Below, piece by piece: positions 1 to 5,600 of a stretch of 13,279 nt of DNA. The stretch comes from CAYZFD01 sp964477735 (GTDB lineage Bacteria > Bacteroidota > Bacteroidia > Flavobacteriales > Flavobacteriaceae): assembly GCA_964477735.1 (NCBI GenBank), contig CAYZFD010000041.1:1-13279 (forward strand), given 5' to 3'. Under the pieces are notes generated by a model that worked only from the letters and a program-made list of their open reading frames with translations, had not been told where the DNA came from and did not search any database. Both the position numbers and the translations under genes were made by a program. Positions within the stretch are counted from its first letter, which is position 1, and every line of letters begins with the position of its first letter.

Positions 1-30
1 CTTTTTGGCACTTACAAAGAAAAAAAATGA
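1..30 (+). CDS. Possible 3' end of an upstream gene (last nine codons)
   Basis: Reading from base 1, an open frame of nine codons (Leu-Phe-Gly-Thr-Tyr-Lys-Glu-Lys-Lys) ends at TGA 28-30. That TGA overlaps the ATG of the SDR gene (27-29) as a 4-nt ATGA. The same kind of overlap recurs at 725-728 (TTGA) and 3453-3456 (ATGA) in this operon, which is the main reason to think this is a real gene end and not chance. It is far too short to identify a product. The window edge cuts it, and nine codons without a stop is weak evidence alone. Confidence 0.3.
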   Translation, partial: LFGTYKEKK

Positions 31-728
31 GAAAAAACCTTTTATTTATTGGAGGCTCCTATGGCATTGGGTTGGAAACAGTTAAATTATTTCACAACGA
101 TCATAATGTGTATGTGGCTTCTAGAAGTCACGAGCATTTACAAGGACTTCAGGTTCAGCACATTCCTTTTGATGCCACAACGGAAGATTTAGACATCGCT
201 CTATTGCCAAAAACACTCGATGGTTTTGCTTATTTTCCTGGGAGTATTAACCTAAGACCTTTTGGTGGACTACGACCTGCCATATTCGAAAAGGACTTTC
301 AAATCAACGTGCTTTCTATGATAAAGGTCCTTCAAACAATTTTACCCAAACTCCTCACATCAAAACAAGCCAGTGTGGTCCTATTCAGTACAGTAGCGGT
401 GAAAGTGGGTATGCCTTTTCACACCAGTGTTGCCGCGTCTAAAGGTGCCATTGAAGGTTTTGCCAAATCATTGGCTGCAGAATATGCTCCAAAATTGCGG
501 GTCAATGTCATTGCGCCCTCGCTGACCCACACCCCTCTAGCCGATAAATTTTTAAACAATGATCAAAAAAAGGAAAAAGCGGCTGAGCGGCACCCCCTTA
601 AGAGATCGGGCGAAGCTATAGATATTGCGAACATGACCGCATTTTTGCTAGGATCAAAAAGCGACTGGATGACAGGACAGATTTTGGGCGTTGATGGAGG
701 CATGTCCACCCTAAATGTTGGAAATTGA
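27..728 (+). CDS. SDR-fold protein (short-chain dehydrogenase/reductase family) lacking the catalytic tyrosine
   Basis: A 233-aa single-domain Rossmann protein of the classical SDR family, normally NAD(P)-dependent oxidoreductases. The N-terminal beta strand is followed by a glycine-rich nucleotide-binding loop (Gly-Gly-Ser-Tyr-Gly-Ile-Gly, residues 9-15). Asn94 sits in the usual QINVLS segment, and the C-terminal part has the VNVIAPS segment (159-165) and the TGQILGVDGG segment (216-225). The active site is abnormal: Lys139 of YxxxK is present, but the Tyr position is Val135 (GTT, 429-431) and the catalytic Ser position, 13 residues earlier, is Thr122. Cofactor binding therefore looks intact while ordinary hydride-transfer catalysis is doubtful. 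No signal peptide or membrane segment is seen. It heads the photolyase genes and overlaps phrB by 4 nt, so an accessory role in the light-damage module is inferred; the substrate is unknown. The start at ATG 27 leaves only one residue pair before the first beta strand and is well supported. Confidence 0.88.
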   Translation: MRKNLLFIGGSYGIGLETVKLFHNDHNVYVASRSHEHLQGLQVQHIPFDATTEDLDIALLPKTLDGFAYFPGSINLRPFGGLRPAIFEKDFQINVLSMIKVLQTILPKLLTSKQASVVLFSTVAVKVGMPFHTSVAASKGAIEGFAKSLAAEYAPKLRVNVIAPSLTHTPLADKFLNNDQKKEKAAERHPLKRSGEAIDIANMTAFLLGSKSDWMTGQILGVDGGMSTLNVGN

Positions 729-2023
729 AACATAAAATTGCTGTTTTTTGGTTCAGAAGAGATTTACGCCTGGAAGACAACAAAGGGTTACATGCAGCCT
801 TAACAAGTGGAATTCCAGTGTTGCCTATTTTTATTTTTGATGAAAATATCCTTTCTAAAATTCCAAAATTAGACGCAAGGCTAGAATTCATTCATCTGTC
901 GCTTTCAAAAATACAGCAAGAAATGCAAGGGCTTGGAAAAGCTTTGGCCACCTTTCACAGCACCCCCCTCAAGGTATTTGAACAGCTTGCCTCACAATAC
1001 AACATTCAAAAGGTGGTAGCCAATAGAGATTATGAACCCTATGCCACCCAACGCGATGCCTTGATCGAAGCTTTTTTAAATCAAAAATCCATTGATTTTG
1101 AAACACATAAAGACCATGTTGTTTTTGAAAAATCGGAAATTGTTAAAGACGATGGCTCGCCCTACAAGGTTTACACACCCTTTGCCAACCGCTGGATGAC
1201 GACGGTGACTAAGGAGGATGTTTTGAGTTTTTCATCCGAAAAACACTTGGACAAAATCATTTCGCACAAGCATGCATGGCTTTCATTAAATCAGTTGGGA
1301 TTTCGCAAATCAGGGATTAAGACACCTAGGCCAAATACCTCTAGCACTTTGATAGACCTATACGAAGCCAAGCGAAATTTTCCTGCCATTGAAGGAACTT
1401 CCAAACTGGGCCCTCATTTGCGCTTTGGCACAGTTTCTATTCGTAAAATGGTTAAAAAGGCTCAAGAAAGTACCAATCCCACTTTTTTAAAAGAATTGAT
1501 TTGGCGAGAGTTTTTTCAGCAAATACTATGGCATTTTCCACACACGAAAACACAGAGTTTTAAACCCCAATATGACCGTATTGAGTGGCGCAACAACGAA
1601 TCTGAATTCTTGCTCTGGTGCAAGGGCAAGACAGGCTATCCCCTTGTTGATGCAGGGATGCGTGAACTCAACAAAACAGGGTTTATGCACAATCGGGTGC
1701 GAATGTTAGTGGGAAGTTTTTTGTGTAAACATTTGCTTATCGATTGGCGTTGGGGCGAAGCGTATTTTGCCGAAAAATTACTCGATTACGAAATGGCCAG
1801 CAATATAGGGAACTGGCAATGGGTTGCTGGCTGCGGGGTCGATGCAGCACCCTATTTCAGAGTGTTTAACCCCAGTGAACAAATTAAAAAATTTGACAAA
1901 ACCCACGAATACATCAAAAAATGGGTGCCCGAATATCAGGAGCTGACCTATCCTCAGCCAATGGTGGATCACAAAATGGCTCGAGAACGTTGTTTGGCCG
2001 TCTATAAAAAAGCGCTTCAGTAA
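725..2023 (+). CDS. phrB: Deoxyribodipyrimidine photolyase (CPD-photolyase type, photolyase/cryptochrome family)
   Basis: A 432-aa cytoplasmic flavoprotein expected to split UV-induced cyclobutane pyrimidine dimers using blue/near-UV light and reduced FAD. The N-terminal alpha/beta antenna domain starts with FWFRRDLRLEDN (8-19). The C-terminal helical FAD domain carries TSKLGPHLRFG (225-235), KELIWREFF (256-264), TGYPLVDAGMREL (303-315), TGFMHNRVRM (318-327), the IDWRWGE helix (339-345) and SNIGNWQW (359-366), followed by DAAPYFRVFNP (373-383). Trp341, Trp364 and Trp366 lie where the electron-transfer tryptophans of photolyases occur. Length is normal (430-480 aa in the family). The start is TTG at 725, overlapping the SDR stop as TTGA. 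The next in-frame Met is residue 67, inside the antenna domain, so the TTG is needed. The antenna cofactor cannot be read from sequence. Assignment to the CPD class over a (6-4) or pure cryptochrome role rests on overall motif similarity. Confidence 0.92.
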   Translation: MKHKIAVFWFRRDLRLEDNKGLHAALTSGIPVLPIFIFDENILSKIPKLDARLEFIHLSLSKIQQEMQGLGKALATFHSTPLKVFEQLASQYNIQKVVANRDYEPYATQRDALIEAFLNQKSIDFETHKDHVVFEKSEIVKDDGSPYKVYTPFANRWMTTVTKEDVLSFSSEKHLDKIISHKHAWLSLNQLGFRKSGIKTPRPNTSSTLIDLYEAKRNFPAIEGTSKLGPHLRFGTVSIRKMVKKAQESTNPTFLKELIWREFFQQILWHFPHTKTQSFKPQYDRIEWRNNESEFLLWCKGKTGYPLVDAGMRELNKTGFMHNRVRMLVGSFLCKHLLIDWRWGEAYFAEKLLDYEMASNIGNWQWVAGCGVDAAPYFRVFNPSEQIKKFDKTHEYIKKWVPEYQELTYPQPMVDHKMARERCLAVYKKALQ

Positions 2024-2024
2024 C

Positions 2025-2183
2025 ATGAAACGCTTGGCAAAACAAAATCTACCTACCAAAATTTGTGTGGTGTGTCAGCGTCCGTTCTCGTGGCGAAAAA
2101 AGTGGGAAAAAGTTTGGAAGGAAGTCAAATATTGTAGCAAAAGGTGTAACAATGAAAGGAACAGCCATCGTATGGTTTCGTAA
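2025..2183 (+). CDS. DUF2256 family small zinc-ribbon-like protein
   Basis: A 52-aa basic, tryptophan-rich protein. It contains LPTKICVVCQRPFSWRKKW (9-27) and then VKYCSKRC (34-41), the characteristic DUF2256 layout: CxxC (Cys14, Cys17), a WRKKW block, and CxxxC (Cys37, Cys41). The four cysteines could bind one zinc ion. Function is unknown. Genes of this family are known to lie beside cryptochrome/photolyase genes, as here. The ATG at 2025 is one base after the phrB stop, and its TAA (2181-2183) lies 32 nt inside the DASH cryptochrome gene in another frame, so the three are probably translationally coupled. It is easily missed by gene callers because a spurious N-terminal extension of the DASH gene (from 2065) occupies the same DNA. 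The cysteine pattern and family match make it clearly real. Confidence 0.88.
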   Translation: MKRLAKQNLPTKICVVCQRPFSWRKKWEKVWKEVKYCSKRCNNERNSHRMVS

Positions 2184-3456
2184 TGATTTGAGAATCAAAG
2201 ACCATCAGTCCTTGTTCGATGCCTGTCAATCCCATCAAAAAGTGCTGGCCTATTACGTTTTTGACCCCGAGCTTTATAAAAACACTCCCTATGGATTTAA
2301 AAAAACGGGAGCTTTTCGAACACAATTTTTAATAGAAACACTCAAAGAATTGCAACAGGCGCTATTGTCCTTAAACATTTCCCTTGTTGTGAGCCACAAC
2401 CCCCCCCATTTCGACTTACCAAATTTGATCAAAAAACATGAGGCCACACATGTTTATATGCAAAAAGAATGGACCACTGAAGAATTTGAAACACTCAAAA
2501 AAGTGCAAGCCAATTGTAGTAGTGAAATTGTATTTGTTGAAAATTATGAGCAATTTTTATTTCACCCCAACGACATTCCTTTCGACCTCGATCAGTTGCC
2601 CGAGATATTTACAGTTTTCAGAAAAAAATGTGAAGCCACAGTCAGGATTCGTCCTTTAGTTTCGGATGCTAAACCCATGCCCAAAAGCAATCTTTTACCA
2701 CAAGAAAGTCCTATACCCACCCTACAGAGTTTAGGATTCGAAACCCCACCCAAAGACCCACGCACTTCATTTCCTTTTTCTGGAGGTATGTTAGCTGGAC
2801 AGGCGCGCATGCGGCATTATGGATGGGAAAGTCAGAAATTGTCGATTTACAAAAAAACCCGAAACGGGCTTTTGGGTACCGATTACAGTTCAAAGTATTC
2901 TGCTTGGCTGGCGAACGGTAGCCTTTCACCGAAAATGATTTATTGGGACTTAAAGTCTTATGAAAATCAAATTGAAAAAAACGAGTCAACCTATTGGCTA
3001 TTTTTCGAATTGGTTTGGCGTGATTACTTCAAATTTATCTCACTTAAACATCAAAACCATATTTTTTTACTGGGTGGTATCAAAAACCGTGACTACCCTT
3101 GGAAAAGTGATCCAACCCTTTTAAAACAATGGATTGAGGGCCAAACCCCTGAGCCATTTGTCAATGCCAATATGTTAGAGCTGAAACAAACGGGCTGGAT
3201 GAGCAATCGAGGGCGACAAAATGTGGCCAGCTATTTTTGTAAAAATATGTTTATAGACTGGCGCATGGGGGCAGCCTATTTTGAAGCTATGCTGATCGAC
3301 TATGATGTGCATAGCAATTACGGAAATTGGATGTATGTGGCTGGTGTCGGTAACGATCCTCGTGATCGAAAATTCAACATTCCACTACAAGCCGAACGTT
3401 ACGATCCAAGCGGATTGTATCAAAAAAAATGGTTACAAACCAAACTACTCCTATGA
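2152..3456 (+). CDS. DASH-family cryptochrome (Cry-DASH)
   Basis: A 434-aa photolyase/cryptochrome flavoprotein of the DASH branch. Family members bind FAD and MTHF and repair CPDs in single-stranded or loop DNA; some also have signalling roles. The antenna domain opens with TAIVWFRNDLRIKDHQSL (4-21). Branch-specific features of the FAD domain are KTRNGLLGTDYSSKYSAWLA (235-254), NESTYWLFFELVWRDYF (277-293), TGWMSNRGRQNVASYFCKN (347-365), FIDWRMGAAYFE (367-378), DYDVHSNYGNW (383-393) and the GVGNDPRDRKFNI stretch (398-410). The usually conserved VDANMREL reads VNANMLEL here (Asn338, Leu342). The protein ends directly after YDPSGLYQKKWL, without the longer tail many DASH proteins carry. The start chosen is ATG 2152; an upstream in-frame ATG at 2065 would add 29 residues that match no family member and lie in the DUF2256 gene. 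The stop overlaps the next gene by 4 nt. Confidence 0.93.
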   Translation: MKGTAIVWFRNDLRIKDHQSLFDACQSHQKVLAYYVFDPELYKNTPYGFKKTGAFRTQFLIETLKELQQALLSLNISLVVSHNPPHFDLPNLIKKHEATHVYMQKEWTTEEFETLKKVQANCSSEIVFVENYEQFLFHPNDIPFDLDQLPEIFTVFRKKCEATVRIRPLVSDAKPMPKSNLLPQESPIPTLQSLGFETPPKDPRTSFPFSGGMLAGQARMRHYGWESQKLSIYKKTRNGLLGTDYSSKYSAWLANGSLSPKMIYWDLKSYENQIEKNESTYWLFFELVWRDYFKFISLKHQNHIFLLGGIKNRDYPWKSDPTLLKQWIEGQTPEPFVNANMLELKQTGWMSNRGRQNVASYFCKNMFIDWRMGAAYFEAMLIDYDVHSNYGNWMYVAGVGNDPRDRKFNIPLQAERYDPSGLYQKKWLQTKLLL

Positions 3457-4985
3457 AAGTTAGACTACTACTTGGCGACCAACTCAACCTGAAGCACTCA
3501 TGGTTTAGGGAAATAAATCCCGAAGTGGTTTATGTACTTTTCGAAATGCGTCAAGAAACCGATTATGTATCCCATCACATTCAGAAAGTTGTAGCCTTTT
3601 TTGCTGCCATGCGTGCCTTTGCAACTCATTTAGAGCAACTTGGTCATCGTGTGATTTACTACAAAATAAACGACCCACATAACACCCAAAAAATAGAGAT
3701 CAACCTGATTCAAGTCTTCGATCAGGTGAAAGCTACAAGTTTCGATTATTTACAACCCGACGAATATCGTTTGGACCAACAGCTACAAGCCTTTTGTGAA
3801 GACATGCCGCTACCACACACCTGTGAAGATACTGAGCACTTCATGACCTCTAGAACACAATTAAAAAACTTTTTTTCTGGAAAAAAACAATATGTAATGG
3901 AGTTCTTTTATCGTGAGATGCGTAGGCATTTTGGCTTGCTCATGCAGGGTGATCAGCCACAAGGCGGTGCCTGGAATTTTGATAAAAATAACCGCAACAA
4001 ATGGAAAGGCAAAACGAAAATTCCGCCAGCCTATCGGCCTAGGAATATAGGCTTAGAAGCACTTCATCAAGAACTGTTGTCTTGTCGTCTTAAAACCATA
4101 GGAAATTTTAATGCACAAACTTTTTCATATCCCATAAACCGTGAACAAGCGCTAGAACAGCTCGACTATTTTTGTATCCACCTCCTCCAACATTTTGGTA
4201 GCTATCAAGATGCCATGCATACAGCGGAAGAAAATTTGTTTCATTCTCGCATTTCGTTTGCACTGAACACAAAAATGATTGATCCATTGGAGGTGGTGGA
4301 GACTGCTATTGCCTTTTACAAAAAAAATACGGCCAGCATAAGCTTGCCTCAAATAGAAGGTTTTGTAAGGCAAATTATTGGGTGGCGCGAATATATGCGA
4401 GGCATGTATTGGATGAAAATGCCTGACTACAAAAACAGCAATGTATTGCAAAACACCCAGCCTCTCCCAAAGTTTTATTGGGATGGAAAAACAAAAATGA
4501 ACTGCCTCAAAATCAGCATAAACAACTCTTTAGATCACGCCTATGCCCACCACATTCAACGGCTGATGATTACGGGCAATTTTGCGCTGCTCACGCAAAC
4601 CAACCCTGACGAAGTGGATCGCTGGTATTTGGGCATTTATGCCGATGCCATTGAATGGGTACAGCTACCCAACACACGGGGCATGAGTCAGTTTGCCGAT
4701 GGCGGAATAGTGGCCACCAAACCCTACATTTCTTCGGGAGCCTATATACACAAGATGAGCAATTATTGTGAGACCTGTGTTTATGACCACAAAAAAAGAA
4801 TTGGAGCAGACGCTTGCCCGTTTAACAGTTTGTATTGGAATTTTTTGGATGATAAACGATCACATCTTAAAAACAATCACCGAATGGGCATGATGTATCG
4901 CCTATTAGACAAAATTCCTGCAAATGAATTGGCTGCTCTAAAACAACGTGCCTACGAAGTAATTCAACATCCCGAAAAATTTTAA
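3453..4985 (+). CDS. Iron-sulfur bacterial cryptochrome/photolyase (FeS-BCP, prokaryotic (6-4) photolyase family)
   Basis: A 510-aa protein of the group once called photolyase-related protein (COG3046). The family repairs (6-4) photoproducts using FAD, a lumazine antenna and a [4Fe-4S] cluster. The N-terminus, VRLLLGDQLNLKHSWF (3-18), is typical. The four cluster cysteines are present: Cys351, Cys439, Cys442 and Cys455, each one residue beyond the Cys350/438/441/454 of Agrobacterium PhrB. His366 and His367 lie in the DHAYAHHIQRLM segment (361-372), where the catalytic histidine of this group occurs. Other hallmarks are QIIGWREYMRGMYW (307-320) and the NTRGMSQFADGG segment (407-418). Length matches the family (about 510 aa). 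The start at ATG 3453 gives an ATGA overlap with the DASH stop and begins at the conserved first beta strand; an in-frame ATG at 3429 would only add eight residues of DASH-coding DNA. Two bases separate its stop from the next ATG. Confidence 0.94.
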   Translation: MKVRLLLGDQLNLKHSWFREINPEVVYVLFEMRQETDYVSHHIQKVVAFFAAMRAFATHLEQLGHRVIYYKINDPHNTQKIEINLIQVFDQVKATSFDYLQPDEYRLDQQLQAFCEDMPLPHTCEDTEHFMTSRTQLKNFFSGKKQYVMEFFYREMRRHFGLLMQGDQPQGGAWNFDKNNRNKWKGKTKIPPAYRPRNIGLEALHQELLSCRLKTIGNFNAQTFSYPINREQALEQLDYFCIHLLQHFGSYQDAMHTAEENLFHSRISFALNTKMIDPLEVVETAIAFYKKNTASISLPQIEGFVRQIIGWREYMRGMYWMKMPDYKNSNVLQNTQPLPKFYWDGKTKMNCLKISINNSLDHAYAHHIQRLMITGNFALLTQTNPDEVDRWYLGIYADAIEWVQLPNTRGMSQFADGGIVATKPYISSGAYIHKMSNYCETCVYDHKKRIGADACPFNSLYWNFLDDKRSHLKNNHRMGMMYRLLDKIPANELAALKQRAYEVIQHPEKF

Positions 4986-5017
4986 ACATGTCAAAAAAAA
5001 ACAAACCATTACTCACC
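4963..5017. repeat. 55-bp duplicated contig end (left copy)
   Basis: These 55 bases run up to the first N of the gap and are identical to 5118-5172, which begin at the first base after the gap. The copy contains the last seven codons (including stop) of the FeS-BCP gene and the first ten codons of the TIGR03643 gene (ATG at 4988). It is best read as the overlapping end of two contigs joined without merging, not as a biological repeat. Confidence 0.93.
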
Positions 5018-5117
5018 NNNNNNNNNNNNNNNNNNNNNNNNNNNNNNNNNNNNNNNNNNNNNNNNNNNNNNNNNNNNNNNNNNNNNNNNNNNNNNNNNNN
5101 NNNNNNNNNNNNNNNNN
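5018..5117. other. Assembly gap of exactly 100 N, probably with zero real length
   Basis: One hundred consecutive N, the default filler of scaffolding tools for a gap of unknown size. Because the sequence on both sides is the same 55 bp, the real molecule most likely carries that 55 bp once and no missing DNA. If so, coordinates after the gap are inflated by 155 bp, and the FeS-BCP and TIGR03643 genes are separated by two bases. Confidence 0.97.
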
Positions 5118-5172
5118 TTCAACATCCCGAAAAATTTTAAACATGTCAAAAAAAAACAAACCATTACTCACC
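5118..5172. repeat. 55-bp duplicated contig end (right copy)
   Basis: Identical to 4963-5017, including the run of nine A. It starts exactly at the gap edge. This copy supplies the true start (ATG 5143) of the TIGR03643 gene, whose reading frame continues past the repeat. It also repeats the last bases of the FeS-BCP gene, which should not be counted as a second gene fragment. Confidence 0.93.
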
Positions 5173-5430
5173 ACACAACAAATGGATCGTATCATTGAAA
5201 TGGCTTGGGAAGATCGTACGCCTTTTGAGGCCATCACTTTTCAGTTTGGCCTAAAAGAACAAGAAGTGATCGCCCTTATGCGAAAAGAAATGAAAGCTTC
5301 GAGTTTTAGAATGTGGAGAGCTCGGGTGCAAGGGCGCAACACCAAACACAGCCAACGCCGCGATGATGAAGTGAAACGTTTTAAGTGTAGTCGACAGCGA
5401 AGTACAGGCAATAAGATTTCAAAACGATAG
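5143..5430 (+). CDS. TIGR03643/DUF2805 family small protein
   Basis: A 95-aa basic protein of unknown function. The core, MDRIIEMAWEDRTPFEAI (14-31), then FGLKEQEVIALMRKEM (35-50), then SSFRMWRARVQGRNTKH (53-69), is the signature of this family of roughly 90-residue proteins, which is notable for conserved Trp and Met and is mostly found in marine bacteria. The first half (residues 14-50) could fold as a small helix-turn-helix-like three-helix unit, and the Arg/Lys-rich tail could contact nucleic acid; both are inference. It is the last gene of the photolyase operon, lying two bases after the FeS-BCP stop once the assembly duplication is collapsed. An identical start fragment at 4988-5017 is the other copy of the contig-end repeat, not a pseudogene. 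The start at ATG 5143 is supported by its position directly after the upstream stop. Confidence 0.88.
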   Translation: MSKKNKPLLTTQQMDRIIEMAWEDRTPFEAITFQFGLKEQEVIALMRKEMKASSFRMWRARVQGRNTKHSQRRDDEVKRFKCSRQRSTGNKISKR

Positions 5431-5550
5431 AAAATAAGTGTTTCAGAAATCTAAATACAATATCGCCCGATCAAACCAAAAGCCTTCAAATTTCAGCAAC
5501 CATCAAACGCATAAAATCATTAAAAAAATGAAATCTCATGGTTATCTAAA

Positions 5551-5565
5551 TGAGAATAATTATCT
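5551..5565. promoter_or_regulatory. Fur/PerR-like operator, box 1
   Basis: TGAGAATAATTATCT matches the 7-1-7 Fur-family inverted repeat TGATAATNATTATCA at 12 of 14 informative positions. It lies 36-50 bp before the ATG of the PerR-type regulator. Autoregulation and co-regulation of katG are inferred from position and from known perR-katG biology, not shown. Confidence 0.55.
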
Positions 5566-5568
5566 TTA
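5561..5568 (+). promoter_or_regulatory. Weak candidate Bacteroidota -7 element of the perR-katG promoter
   Basis: TATCTTTA matches 7 of 8 positions of the Bacteroidetes -7 motif TAnnTTTG and lies between and partly inside the two Fur/PerR-like boxes, so a bound repressor would block it. No clear TTG/TTTG -33 partner is visible at the right distance upstream, so this stays tentative. The rest of the 170-base intergenic stretch 5431-5600 is AT-rich and shows no other gene, RNA or hairpin that I can support. Confidence 0.25.
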
Positions 5569-5582
5569 CACAATAATTATCA
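5568..5582. promoter_or_regulatory. Fur/PerR-like operator, box 2
   Basis: ACACAATAATTATCA keeps the right half-site (ATTATCA) perfectly and part of the left half (11 of 14 informative positions in total). It shares the ten-base string AATAATTATC with box 1, with centres 17 bp apart, less than two helical turns. Two adjacent sites suggest two dimers or cooperative binding in front of perR-katG. Confidence 0.5.
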
Positions 5583-5600
5583 TAAGCACAAATTTCTTTG

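Noticed and set aside
2065..2151. N-terminal extension of the DASH cryptochrome to ATG 2065 (29 extra residues)
   Set aside because: The extra residues precede the universal first beta strand of the family and overlap the DUF2256 coding sequence, which is recognisable in the other frame.
3429..3452. Alternative start of the FeS-BCP gene eight codons upstream
   Set aside because: The added residues are DASH-coding DNA read in another frame. ATG 3453 gives the usual N-terminus and the ATGA overlap, and puts the cluster cysteines in register with Agrobacterium PhrB.
4152..4451. 99-aa antisense frame inside the FeS-BCP gene
   Set aside because: Shadow of a well-conserved coding region on the other strand; no family match recognised.
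4988..5017. Truncated duplicate of the TIGR03643 gene start as a pseudogene or gene duplication
   Set aside because: It belongs to the exact 55-bp repeat at both gap edges and is explained by unmerged contig overlap.
5013..5237. Minus-strand frame running through the N gap
   Set aside because: It is open only because the gap gives no stop codons; the rest is antisense to the TIGR03643 gene.
5598..5600. TTG start one codon before ATG in the PerR-type gene
   Set aside because: The ATG at 5601 is directly adjacent and is the more likely start; nothing supports the TTG.
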